64,000 bases of DNA. Origin: Cymbidium sinense. Lineage: Eukaryota > Streptophyta > Magnoliopsida > Asparagales > Orchidaceae. Shown here in pieces: positions 23,451 through 35,795 of the stretch. The stretch spans positions 92,599,716 through 92,663,715 of the forward strand of contig CM038229.1 in NCBI GenBank assembly GCA_021442155.1. Direction: 5' to 3'. The notes below the pieces were generated by a model. It was given only the letters and a program-made list of their open reading frames with translations, ran no database searches and was not told where the DNA came from. Every line of letters starts with the position of its first letter. The stretch's first letter is position 1. A program made the position numbers and the translations under genes.

Positions 23451-26400
23451 TAGTTTTTTTTTTAAATTAAGTAAACTAGTAGGTTTAGTTTATTTAGTTA
23501 ATTTTTTATTTATTTGAGTTTATTTGATTATTTATTTTTATTTAAGTTTATTTTTTATTTTAATTTATTTTAGTTTATTTTTTAAGTTTAGGTTTATTTT
23601 TAATTGAGTTTTATGTTTATTTTATTTTTTTGGGTTTAGGTTTTATTTTTTGTTTTTAGGTTTAGGTTTATGTTTTTTTATTTTGTTAAGTTTTTATTTT
23701 AGGTTTATTTTTAGGTTTTATTTTATAGTTTAGGTTTAGGTTTATTTTAGTTTATTTTATTTTATTTAGTTTAGGTTTTGGTTTAAGTTTTAGTTTAGGT
23801 TTTATATTAATTTATTTAGGTTTAGATATTTTTTATTTATTTTATTTTACATTTTATTTAGATTAGGTTTTGGTTTTAGGATTTTAGGGTTATAGTTTAG
23901 GGTTTAGGTTTAAGTTTTGGGGTTAGGTTTAGGTTTTTTTGGGTTTAGGGTTTAGGGTTTAGTGTTTAGTCATTAAGTTTAGGATTTTAAGGGTTTAAGT
24001 TTAGGGTTTAGGTTTAAGTAGGTTAGTTTAGTTTAGGCTTTTAGGCTTTAGGCTTTTAATTTTAATTTAGTTTAGGGTTTAGGGTTTAGGTTTAGGGTTT
24101 AGGGTTTTAGTTTAGGGTTTTAGTTTCTATGGTTTAAGTTTAAGTTAGTGTTTAGGGTTTAAAGGAGTAGATTTTAGGTTTTAGGTCAGGCTAGTTTTAG
24201 GTTAAGGCTTTAGGGTTTAGTTAGGGTTTAGGGTTTTAATTAAATAGTAGGTTTAGGTTTATTTAATTTATTTTTTATTTATTTGAGTTTATTTTATTTT
24301 TTTATTTAGTTAATTTATTTATTTAGGTCTTTTATTTTAGTTTAGGTTTTTATTTTTATTTATTTTTATTTTTTAGTTGAGTTTTATTTTTATTTTATTT
24401 TTTGGGTTTAGGTTTAGGTTTATGATTTTATTTTATTTTTTAGGTTTAGGTTTTAGGTTTTTATTTTAGGTTTATTTTTAGGTTTTATTTTTTTAGTTTT
24501 TGTTTAGTTTTATTTTTAGTTTATTTTATTTTATTTAGTTTAGGTTTAGGTTTAGTTTATTTTAGTTTAGTATTAGGTTTATTTTATTTTATTTTATTTA
24601 TTTTAGGTGTAGATTTTTTTTCTTATTTTTTATTGATTTTTAGGTTTATTTTTTAGGTTGAGCTTTTTATTTAGTTTTTATTTTATTTTATTATATTTCA
24701 TTTATTTTTTTTTTATTTTAATTTAGGTTTTATTTTTTAGTTTAGTTTAAGTTTATTTTATTTTATTTTAGCTTAATTTTTATTTTATATTTTATTTTAT
24801 TTTTTAGGTTTAGGTTTAGGTTTTAGTTTAGGTTTTATTTTATTTTATTTTGGTTTAGATTTTTTATTTATTTTATTTTTAGGTTTTATTTATCTTAGCT
24901 TTAGGTTTTTAAGTTTTTAGGGTGTAGGGTTTAGTGTTTAGTGTTTAAGGTTTAGAGTTTAGGGTTTTAAGGATTTAGGGTTAAGGTTTAGGTTTTAGGG
25001 TTTAAGGTTTAAGGTTTAGTGTTTATGTTTTAGGGTTTAAGGTTTAGGGTTTTGAGGGTTTAAAGTTTAGGGTTTAGGGATTAGGGATACCCAGGGTTAG
25101 GTTTTAGAGTTTAGGGGTTAGTTTAGGGTTTAGGTTTAGGGTTTTAAGTTTAGGATTAGGTTTAGGTTAGGGTTTATAGTGGGTTAGGGTTTAGTTTAGG
25201 TTTAGGGTTTAGGCAGGTTTAGGGTTTAGTTTAGGTTTAGCATTTAGGGTTTATGGTTTTTGGGTTTAGGGTTTTTTTAAAAATTAAACCAATAGGTTTA
25301 GTTTTAGTTTATTATTTATTTATTTTATTTATTTTATTTTATATTTTTTATTTATATTTTTATTTTTATTTATTTTAGGTTTATTTATTTTAGTTTAGGT
25401 TTTATTTTAGTTTATATGTTTATTTATGTTTATACTTATTTTTAGCTTTAGTTTTTTTAGGTTTAGGTTTAGGATTTTATTTTATTTTTAGGTTTAGGTT
25501 TAGGTTTTATTTTAGTTTTATTTTTAAGTTTATTTTTTAATTTAGGGTAAGTTTATTATTAGTTTTTATTTAGTTTAGGGTTTAGGTTTAGTTTATTTTA
25601 GGCTTAGGTTTAGGTATTACTATTTTAATTTAGGTTTAAGTTTATTTCATTTTTATCTTAGGTGTAGGTTTTTTTAGAGGTTTAGGTTTATTTATTTATT
25701 TTAGGTTTTTTTTGGTTATTTTTAGGTTTAGGCTTTTATTTAGTTTTTATTTTATTTTATTTTAAGTTTTTTTTTATTTTGCATTTTGTTTTTATATTAT
25801 TTATCTTTTTATTTTTTGGTTTATTTTATTTTTTTTAGTTTAGTTAAGGTTTTTATTTATTTTATTTTATTTTATTTTTTATTTTTTATTTTATTTTATT
25901 TTTTTTACATTTAGGTTTAGGTTTAGGTTTACGTTTTAGGGTGAAGGGTTTAGGATTTAGGGTTTAGGGTTTAGGATTTAAGATTTAGGGTTTAGGGTTT
26001 TTAAAAAAAAATTAAGTAAACCAGTATATTTATATTTATTTAATTTTTTATTTTTTTGTATTATTTTATTTTAGTTTATTTTTTTAGGTTTAGGTTTTCA
26101 TTTATGTTTATATTTTAATTTAGTTTCATTTATTTTATTTTCTTTAGGTTTAGGTTTTATTTTTTATTTTTTAGGTTTAGGTTTAGGTTTACCTTTTGGG
26201 TTTAGGGTTTAGGGTTTAGATTTAGGGTTAGTTTTAAGGTGTAGGGTTTACAGTTAATGTTTTCCTAATTTTTTAAAATTTTTGAATTTTTTTTAGAATA
26301 AAATACACTCATAGGTTTAAGTTTATTTTATATTTATTTTAGTTTATTTATATTTTATATTTTTATTTAGTTTATTTATTTTAGGTTTCTTTATTTTAGT

Positions 26401-27005
26401 TTAGGTTTTTATTTATTTTCATTTAGTTTATTTTATTTTTTTATATTTTATTTTAGTTTATTTTTATTATTTTATTTTATTTTATTTTTAGGTTTTGGTT
26501 TATGTTTTAGCTTAGGTTTTTTATTTTAGCTTATTTCAAATTTTAGTTTAGTTTAAATTTTTATTTATTTTATTTTTAGGTTTTATGTAGTTTAGGTTTA
26601 AGTTTTTAGGTTTCTAGTATTTATGGTTTGGGGTTTAGGGCTAGGTTTGTAGGTTTTATGGTTTAGGATTTAGGATTTAAGGTTTTAAGGTTTAGGGTTT
26701 AGGGGGGTTTAGGGTTTAGGGTTTAGTGTTTAGGTTTTAGGGTTTAGGGTTAGCTTAGGGTTTAGGGTTTAGGCTTTATGCTTTAGGCTTTAAGGTTTAG
26801 AGTTTTTAAGTTTCAGGGTTTAGAGTTTAGGGCTAGTTTAGGGTTTAAGGTTTAGGGTTTAGGATTTAAGGTTTAGGGTTAGAGTTAGGATTATGGTTTG
26901 CGGTTTAGGGTTTAGGGTTAATTTGGGGTTTAAGGTTTAGGGTTTTAAGGTTTTTGCGGGTTCAGGGTTTAGGTTTGTAGGTTTAGGGTTTAGCATTTAG
27001 GATTT
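23450..27005 (+). repeat. Composite array: TTTAGGG blocks alternating with T-rich blocks
   Basis: TTTAGGG-like blocks (for example 23,880-24,235, 24,905-25,270, 25,920-26,000 and 26,610-27,005) alternate with TTTATTTTATTTTAGG-type blocks. Several T-rich blocks begin with a T run and an anchor related to AAATTAAGTAAACTAGTAGG (23,464; 24,238; 25,277; 26,008). They finish with a GTTTTATTTAGTTTAGG-like word and TTTTTAGG just before the next telomere-like block. The + strand is almost free of C across 3.5 kb. No gene is present. Confidence 0.88.
26285..26620 (-). repeat. T-rich block of the array family, short copy
   Basis: The block starts after a T run with 'agaataaaatacactcatag', a diverged form of the family anchor. 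It ends with 'ggttttatgtagtttaggtt' and 'tttttagg' before TTTAGGG resumes. Strand is given as minus because the T run would be a 3' oligo(A) tail on that strand. Confidence 0.55.
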
Positions 27006-29240
27006 TTTTTGGGAAACCCCATATAGGGGGAATTTTATTGCCACAAAAAGAGGGTTACAAGATCCTTAACAGGGGATAAACTCTAAAACTTCTCAGAGCT
27101 ACAATAAGCCTAGAGTAAATCCCTATCTAAGTACAACCAAAAGTAAAATAAAAAAAAAAAAGCAAAAGATACAAAATGATTAACATAGATAAGCCAATGG
27201 ATAGATCAGGCCAAAGCTCTTGAGGATGAAAGCATAAGAGAAAAAAGAGAAATGCATCAGCAAAAAAAGAAAGATAAAAATTAGAATAATTAAAACAATT
27301 GACAAAGTGAAAAATTAAAGCGCATAAAGAAAAATTATAGAGAAGTGTGAGAGAAGGCTCAGGCTCAGTCACACCAAATTGGGACAGATGTAAATATGAG
27401 AATCCAAACTTCAGCAGAAGGGTTACATCACAAGAGGTACTATCAAACAAAAAAGGAGTGAAATCATCACAACCATCATAGCTTACAAACCTGTGGGAAG
27501 ATAACAGCCATTTGTTTAAAGTCTTATGAGCCTTAGTACCAAACCAAACAAAGCCATATACACTATAAAAGGAGACAATAAAGCAGAAGGAAAGGGATCC
27601 CATGCAGGATAAATACCATCAATATAGTCACAATAGCATGAGAATTCCTACACATATGAAAATGAACCATCTTTGTCAGATCCACCTTTTTAATACCAGA
27701 GCCTAGAGTATAATTAGGCCAGCATGAAAACCCACCACAAGAAAAGGGCAAAAAAGGCTAGGCAAAGGATAGAAATAATATAAAACTGGTTGAAAAGCCT
27801 GCAGTAATTCTGCTAAGCAAATCAATTAGCATGTAAATAACACCATCCCAATCATATGGGACATATATGAAACTTACAGGCCAGGAGTATAGCTCAGGAA
27901 TATGGCCCAGAAAAGGAACCCATTCAGAATAAGCAATGCCGATGTTAACAACCCCCTTGTTAATAATCATTGTAAATTAACAACACAAATATATAAAGTG
28001 AGATAGCATAACCAAACCAAAATACAGAAGTTTAACGAACCAAGAAGGAATGCGCAAGATTAGGTGGACGAGCCACAAGTAATAAACCACCCAAACAACA
28101 CCAAATAAAGACAATTAGAGAGAACCCGTAGCAACTTGCGGGCATAAAACCGATAATCTAGTTCAACAACCAAGGTGAAATAAGCTAGCTGGCCATAAAA
28201 CCACTCATTCAGGATAGACAGTGCATAAGTTAATAACCAGTAGGTAATATCATAATCACAATGATCTGTATAAGTCTAACTAAACCAAGAAGAAAAAAAT
28301 GGCAGTAGCTTAAATAGACCACAAACATTAGGTGATAACCTGTAGCCCGGTCGTAAATAGCAAAAATAATTAGAAAAATAACCCTAGAAGCAGCCTGCTA
28401 GACATAAGATCCAAATATCAAACAACCAACAAATAAAATAACAAAACAATTATTGCACCCACCATAAAATAATCCAATAAAAAATAGTGGTACAACATAG
28501 ACTCGAAAGGGGTTCAAAGGAGATCCATTATTGAAATCCTTCAAATAAAGAAAAGCAGACCAACAGCTAAGCCAACATCATTAGTAAAAATAAATTAGAA
28601 GGAAATGTAATCTACAAAGAAATAATAATAAGGGAATTGTAATTTCTCTCTTAGGGTTGTAGAGTTGAGGTTAGAGAGCATAAGAGGGGCCACAACCCTA
28701 TTAAAGAGGGAAAAGATAGATAAATTAGGGCCTGCCATGAAGCTATACAAAAATATAGCAATTAAATAATGAGTCAACAAATTCATGAGCCCCAGCATAG
28801 ATTTCTAGAAAAAGGAAAAGAGACAAAACATAGCCTTAATCATAAAATGGAAAATAGATACAGTAAGACCCATAAATAAAATATTGATTGCAAGAAGTCT
28901 ATCCCTGTTGATCAGAAAGTAAAGTAGAAAGTAAAACATCTCCCTCCAGCAAATTCGGCTAATAAGTGAAAATATCTCCATCCAGCAGGTTAGGAAAACA
29001 GGGAACACCTTACCATTAACAATGGAAACAACAGAAGCAGTAAGACCCCAAATAAGGTTAGGGTAATTAATCCAGTAGCAGATGCCACAAAGATCACAAA
29101 ACAACCAGAAAAAGGTATGATTCATCAAGAAAACCTAGCAAACAACAACACTAAATAGAAGTTGGTCATGCTTAAATAGGTAATACAATAGGCCAAAATA
29201 AAGAATGAATTAATTTGAGGTAAGGGAGTCCAGATTTTCC
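27006..29240 (-). other. LINE copy 2 3' untranslated region
   Basis: The first 500 bases (27,006-27,500) share landmarks with copies 1, 3 and 4: 'ttgccacaaaaag', 'aaggctcaggctcag', 'gaatccaaacttca' and 'aagggttacatcaca'. The remaining 1.7 kb is A-rich sequence without a recognised domain. Minus-strand frames in it (27,127-29,128) are hydrophobic by composition, have no homologue I recognise, and are not called. Confidence 0.65.
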
Positions 29241-32200
29241 AAATTAACCAAACCACTCAAATGTTTAGGAAGTGTAAGTTGATCAAAGAATTTTATGCCA
29301 TCTAATTTTAGATTAGCAAGGTAATCAACACATGCATTACATGCCATGTATACATGATTTTAAAATAGAGTTGAGAAAGGAGAGCTCTAGTGCTTTAGAA
29401 TAGTACAATTTTGTATTGCCCACTTTGGTGGAAGTCAAAAGACAATCACAGGCATCCACCTCAATCCAAATATTGAGTCAACCTTTTGAAGGCATATCTC
29501 AATAGCTTTGTAAACTGCCATTAGCTCAGCAAAAAGAACAGAGAAAGTATTAAGGGGGTAAGCAAAAGCATAAAAGACTTTACCATTATGGTTTCTAAAA
29601 ATGCCACCACAGCCAAAAGCATTTTGAGAAATAGAGCCATCAGTGTTAATTTTAATAGTATTAGCATGAGGTTTTATCCAATAAACAATCTTGTCATCTT
29701 TACAGTTGGGTTGATCCGACAAGTTAAAACCCAATTTATTGGCCACAAATTTGCATCCTTTGAATTGATTGTAGTTAATTAAATTGGCATTAAACAAGGC
29801 ACAAATTTTTATTTTTAATTCTAGTAATTATCCTCATATGGTTCATAGGAATCCCATGATGTTTTGCATCATTTCTGTCCATATATATGAACCAAATAAG
29901 AGTGATAGCAGTTATCACTTTAATGTGGCCTTTAATAGTGTTTCCAAAATAAACATTAAAAAGTTGGTATATTGTTAAGGAGCCATTGAATTTGACAATA
30001 TTAAAGAGTTCATCATACCAAATCCAAAGTTTGGAAGCAATGGCTCCATTAACAAATACATGATTCACATTCTCAATGTGAAAGCAATAATTTTGAAGGT
30101 AGTAAAACCTTTACCCCACATCAAGGAGTCAATGATGAAGTTTTTCAAAATACGCCAAGTTAGAATAGAATAAGAAATAGGAATAGTGTTATTCCAAAGT
30201 TTAAAAAACACATTGGAGAAATCATGAGCTTCTTTAATATGAATCCAAACATTTTAAGGTTGAAATCACCATTTTGGAAAGCTTAAAAAGGATCGATCAT
30301 GATTGCTAGGAATGATAGGAATAATAGTAAGCTTATCTAAAAGAGAAAGGAATATAGTCAGTCTTACTATTGTTCCACTTATTATTCCAGAAAGAGTTCA
30401 CTTTAATAGCGTGGGTGGGTTGAAAGTAAATCATCAATGGACCCACCTCCAGTCCAGTTATCTTGCCAAAAGAAAGAGGTGCCAGAGTTAATCCCCCATG
30501 AGATTAATGATTCCTCCCATTTGATGGAACAAAGTCTTTTCCATGAGTCTCCCACTTTATAAGGGCAAATGAGAGGGTGCTTACCCTGGCAGTATTTGGC
30601 AGTCATGAATTTAGCCCAAAGACTATTGTTGCTCCTAAAATTCCACCAAAGTTTATAGGAAAATGTAGTGATAGCTTCCCTGATTGGCTTACAGTGAAGC
30701 CCACCTTCAACAAGATTGTCACAGCTTGTATACCAAGAGGTCCAATGCTTTATGTTAGTAGAATTGTTAGAACCCCAGAAGAATTTGTTAAGGTGCTCAA
30801 TTACGGTAATGGTAGAATTGGTCGCATAATGGTTTGAATGAGATATAAAGGCATGGAGTTAAGGGTACTCTTAATCAAAGTGAACCTACCACCAAATGAG
30901 AGTAAATGAAATTCCCAAACATAAATTTTATGAGAGATTTTTTGGATTAACTCGTCAAAGAGATGTGATCTTTTCTGACCTTTAAAATGCAAAGCACCAA
31001 GATATTTAATAGGAAATTGTTCTTGCTAAAAATTTGTAATTCTTAAGATTTGGTTGATCCTATTACTAGATATTTTAGAGGAAGGAATGAAATAATGTTT
31101 ACCATAGTTAAGAAAGAGACCACTTTCTTTACCAAATTTATTTAAAAGATTCTTAATAGTTTTAATGATGAATAGAGGCATTTGCAAAGATTATGAAGTC
31201 ATTAGAAAAGCTAAGATGAGAGATAGGAAGACCACCTTGAGTTCTAAAAAACATACTAGGATTATTGTTGAAAAGATCATTAAGATTCTTGAAAGATATT
31301 CAACAATAATAAAGAGAGAGATAAGGGATCTCCTTGTCTCAATCCATGCATAAGGGAAAAAACCTGGGACTCACCATTCATGATACGGAGAACCAAACAT
31401 TGGTAATAAAATTTTAAGAGATGGATAAAATAGTCAAAAAAATAAACAAATGTTGAATTTGGAAGAGATAATTCCAAGAGAGGTTGTCAAAAGCTTTAGA
31501 TATGCCCAATTTGAAAAGGATGTTACCACCTTTGGTAGAAGCATCAAGGTCATGAATCAGCTCTTGGGCTAGAAGAATGTTGTCAGATATAGCTCTACCT
31601 TTAACGAAACCAGTTTGGTTGGGGAAAATAATTTTAGGCAGTAGTGGACTAATTCTATTGGCAATTAATTTAGCAATGAGTTTATGAAAGAAGGTGCAAA
31701 ATGATAGATCTAAATTGCCAAGATTCGAGGATTATTAATTTTGGGAATGAGAACAATGGAAGTGCTAGAAAAATATCTAGGTAAAGGATTGCCATCGAAG
31801 AAATCAATGACAACATCAACAAGGTCAGACTTAATAATAAGCCAACAATGCTAAAAAAATTGAGTCATGTAGCCTTCAGGGCCAGCAACAGAATCAATGT
31901 TCATGCTATTAAGAATACCAATCTCAGCTTCCATAGGACGCATATTATGCAAGTGGTTGTCATCATTAGTAATTGTTGAGGGAATTAGGTGAGAGTTGGA
32001 GAGAGCTTCTAAAGAAGGGTTGTTGTTTAATAAGTTTTTAAAATGATGTATGACATAATCTTTAATATCATTATTGTCTCTGATCTAGTTGCTGTTATCA
32101 TTTTTAAATTTTTTAATAGAGTTTAAGGCTTTCTTTTTTTTTTTGAAAAGAGCACGGAAGTACCTGGTAATTATGTCACCATCAGCAATATGTTTGCTAG

Positions 32201-33180
32201 AAGCCTTTTACCACTAGTAGGTTTCCTCCATATTATGATAGTTGACCAAGTTATCTTTAGCTTCATTCAACTCCTCAAGTTTAGTAGAATCAGTCAAAAT
32301 GACATCTTCAGAGAAGTTGTTCCATATTTTTGATATTGGCAAAGAGATTTTTAAAATGATGCTTGTTCCACCAATTTAGGTTTTGTTTAAGTCTTTTAAG
32401 CTTAAGCTAGAGGCGAATCATGCCCTTAACCAAATTATCCAGATGAAGAGGAGCCATCCAATTAATGGATACAACATTTATGAAATCAATGTGTTGGATC
32501 CACATATTTTGGAATCTGAAAGAGGTTATGGAGGATAATCTATTAGAGGGATTTTGGACAAATCAAAAGTAAAGCATGATCGACAAGTTACGCTCAAATG
32601 TTCAAAAGTAAGGGGCCATTGATTGATCCAAAGAGAATTAAAAAGTCCTATCAAGCCTGCGAGTCTAGAGTTATGCCATGTATAATCCAAAGCTATCAAT
32701 CAGTTGCAATCAAAATCATATTAGAAAAGTCTTCCATGGAATGAGTGTTAGGGAGCAACCTCCCCTTCTTTTTAGGAAGAGAGAATAGTGTTAAAATCAC
32801 CCCAACCAACAGGGTTTGTTGACCAAGGAGGCAAAGGTTCTTAAGTTGTCCCAAAGGATGTTCTACCACTATTACAAGAAGCATAAATAAAGGAACCTAG
32901 AAAAAAATTCACCCAATGAGATGTGGACATTAACCAACTGTTGAAGATCATCAAGGATATAGATATGTTGACTAAATTATTCCAAAACACCAAATTTTAT
33001 TGCTAATATTATAAAAAAAGTTTTGAAAGCCAAGCATTCTAACATGGTTGATCTTAGAAGAGTGTATGAATGGTTCAATAACAACAAGTAAGGCTATGTT
33101 ATGAATACAAAGACTTCTAATGGTTTGACAATGATGAGTCCCAATACCACAACATTCCAAATAGTAAGTTGATCATAATA
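29240..33180 (-). pseudogene. LINE ORF2 copy 2: endonuclease, RT, zinc-binding, RNase H, broken
   Basis: On the minus strand the endonuclease starts near 33,160 (ECCGIGT, the degraded NVRGIG block), and a middle piece is at 32,696-32,884. The RT carries GLRQGDPLS at 31,280-31,477. Its catalytic box near 31,190 reads SFSNDFIIF, so FADD has become FSND and the first catalytic Asp is lost. The thumb (LLSFGGRFTLIKSTL) is in 30,801-30,992. The SFFWQDNW block of the linker before the RVT zinc-binding domain is at 30,403-30,606, and 29,790-30,068 holds the FIYMDRNDAKHHG block. RNase H is at 29,435-29,797 with INTDGS, GCGGIFRN and AELMAVYKAIEI. Multiple frameshifts and stops prevent function. Order and spacing match copy 1 exactly. 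Confidence 0.9.
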
Positions 33181-33239
33181 AAATAAGAAAAGAAAGGAAA
33201 AGAGATAACTAAAAAATAATAAAAGCGAAGAAAGAGGAA

Positions 33240-34772
33240 ACTAGAAATAGTTATTTATGGGAAGTTAGAGAAGATCTAGTAGTTCTAGTGAGCTAATAGT
33301 GAACATTCTAGCTTTAAGTGATTTTTTTTAAAAAATAGTTTGAAAAGGTCTATCATTGTCCAAAGAATCACCATCCGAGAGAGACTGATTTGTGATATTC
33401 AGAATAGGACTTGTGTCAAAGCATTTCTAATGTTAATTTCCCTTCTTCAATGTCAATTAAGTGAAAGTGGGTTAGCATGCATATCACTCTAAAGAGTAGG
33501 AGAAGGAGAGGTTGTGAAGCCATTAATTGCACAGATTACATGCTCAATTTTAGAATTAGTTTTCAGATTTTATTCCATCATCAAAGGATCAGTAGTTTTC
33601 AGATTTTGTTCCTTCATCAAAGGATCAACTCTAGAATTTGCTTTTATATTTTGATCCAACCTGAAATTTCCATTCAACACACCACTAAGGTTCATATGAG
33701 TCTCCTTGGGTTCACTAGCCAAAAGGGGTAGGTTAGACTGAGTGAAGGTATTATCTTGAGGAGTCAAATTATTACAATTACAAGAAATGATAATTAAGCT
33801 ATCATTAGCCTCCTCATGAACCTCATAAGCATTATTTTTAACATGCTGCTCTCCAATAGACAAAGTAGTGGATAGAAAAGGAGTAGGGGTAGGGGTAGGA
33901 TTCCCATTTTGAGTGACTTTAGGCACATAAGAAAATTTATTGATTTTTTCATTTGATAGAGTAGGATTAGTTTTTGGTAATTTTTTCTTTTTAAGTTAAG
34001 GATACAACACAAAAAATTCATAATGATCATGGCCATGAATCTTACAATGTGTGCAAAAAATAGGAAAATTCTCAAATTAAACTTTTGATTATACAAACTT
34101 CTCAGCCAATCCAAACTTCTTTAGGATGCTTTTAGTGATATCAATTTCAACCAAAATATGAGCACAAAGGTATTGATCTCACGTGGCTGATCAATTTGAA
34201 GGCCAGACCAAAGAGAGCACAACCACAAAGAGAACTTGATGTGTAACATAATGTATTCTCATATTAGGAAGAGCTATCCATATAGGAACAATTGGGGATT
34301 CCTCTTTTATATCAAAAAGAGGAGACCATTTCAGAAGTCGCATTTGACAATTAAAAATAAAGTAAGAGCGATGAGCAAAAACTCTTGAATAATCTAAGTC
34401 ATTAGAGAGCTGAATTAAAATATGCCTTGGATCAATCAATTCGATAGTGAAAACACCTGAAAGTTTAAGGTTATGAAAAAATGATTGGATGTTATCGAGT
34501 GTTGGCCGATGTAAGGAAAATTTACCAACTAATGAGAATTCAAAAGGCTTCACCAACTTTTCCAAATCTAGATCCGAGCACATAATAATAGGCATCCCAC
34601 GAAAGGAGGTCGAGATGAAATTCATCGAAGCATTAGGGGAAAGGTTCTTACTAGATAATGCATCCTTAAAGGACTTAACTATAGGCAGATTAGCGGATGA
34701 TTTTGGATCCATAATTCCATGTAAATCAGATGCCCTAGCTAATGCCTCCAAGATGGATAAGCTTGGTTGCAC
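33240..34772 (-). pseudogene. LINE ORF1 copy 2: DUF4283 and zinc knuckle, broken
   Basis: The longest ORF1 piece in the window starts at 34,772 (MQPSLSILEALARAS) and covers nearly the whole DUF4283 domain to about 34,191. It includes KPFEFSLVGKFS, FFHNLKLSGVFTIELI, ILIQLSND and PIVPIWIALPNMRIHYV. After a frameshift the zinc knuckle reads CTHCKIHGHDHYEF near 34,020-34,060. Cys, Cys and His are in the C-x2-C-x4-H spacing, but the fourth ligand, normally Cys, is Phe. A Thr/Pro/Asn-rich C-terminal piece (33,570-33,926, from MPKVTQNGNPTPTPTP) follows. The upstream start cannot be fixed because sequence above 34,800 is also open in places. The protein would bind LINE RNA; this copy is inactive. Confidence 0.88.
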
Positions 34773-34935
34773 GGAAAGTAGCTCCTCCGCCTTTGAAAGA
34801 GCAAAGGGAAAATCACATTAGAGGCCAATCAGAGACAAACAATCAAAAAAATTGATCTTGAATGATCAAAAATCAGCCAAGCCAAAAGGAAAATGAAAAC
34901 GGCGGGAAAAAATGTAATCCGAGAGGCGCTTGAGA

Positions 34936-35795
34936 GGATTGGTGGTTTTTTAGTTTAGCTTTTATTTTAGCTTTCTTTTTATTTAGTTCTTTTTTAGGTT
35001 TAGCTTTCTTTTTATCTTTTAGGATTTAAAGTTTTGGGTTTAGGGTTTAGGGTTTAGGGTTTAGGGTTTAGGGGATTTTTTTTTAATTTAGAAAATTGGT
35101 AGGTTTTGGTTTATTTAGTTTATTTATTTATTTTTTTTGTTTTATTTTCTATTTTTAATTAATTTAGTTTATTTATTTGAGTTTATGTTTTTTATTTTAG
35201 TTTATTTTTTATGTCTAGGTTTAGATTTGTGTTTATTTTTTAGTTTAGTTTAATTTAAATTTTATTTTTTAGATTTAGGTTTTATTTTTTTATGTTTTTA
35301 TTTAGTTTAGGTTTAGGTTTTTAGTATTTAGGGTATAGTGCTTTTGGGTTTAGGGTTTTATTTAGGGTTTTAGGGTTTTCAATTTAGGGTTAGGGTTCAG
35401 GGTTTAGGGTTTAGGGTTTACTATTTAGGCTTTAGGATTTAGGGTTTAAGGTTTTTAGGGTTGATGGTTTAGGGTGTGGGGTTTAGGGTTAGCTTAGGGT
35501 TTTTGGTTAGTTTAGTGTTTAAGGTTTAAGGTTTAGGGTTTAGGCTTTTGGGTTTAGGTTTTTCATGATTTAGGGTTTAGGGTTTATGGTTAGTTTAGGG
35601 TGGTTTACAATTTAGGGTTAATGTTAGGGTTTAGGGTTTAGGGTTTGGAGTTTTGGGTTTAGGGTTTAAGGTTGCAGGTTTTAGGGATTAGGGTTTAGTG
35701 TTTAAAGTTATAGGTTTATGGTTTTGAGTTTAGGGTTTAGAGTTAATTTTATGGTTTAGGCTTTAGGGTTAGTTTAAGGTTTAGGGTTTGGTGAG
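34936..35795 (+). repeat. T-rich and TTTAGGG composite array after LINE copy 2
   Basis: The stretch opens with AGCTTTCTTTTTATTT-type sequence and then five perfect TTTAGGG units near 35,038-35,072. A T run and anchor variant lie at 35,073-35,105, a short T-rich block runs to 35,320, and about 470 bases of degenerate TTTAGGG follow. Confidence 0.88.

Larger units (their letters stand above)
27006..34935 (-). mobile_element. LINE (plant L1-type) copy 2, full-length-like, dead
   Basis: This minus-strand element of about 7.9 kb is the longest of the four because of its 2.2 kb 3' untranslated region. Its 3' end on the minus strand reads '...gggtttccc' plus eight A and then TCCTAAATGC and CCTAAACCC, almost the same junction as copy 1. 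The 5' edge (about 34,930, after 'gaggattggtgg') runs into T-rich/TTTAGGG array. ORF1 occupies about 34,772-33,240 and ORF2 about 33,180-29,240. All domains are recognisable, but every ORF is broken. Confidence 0.9.
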
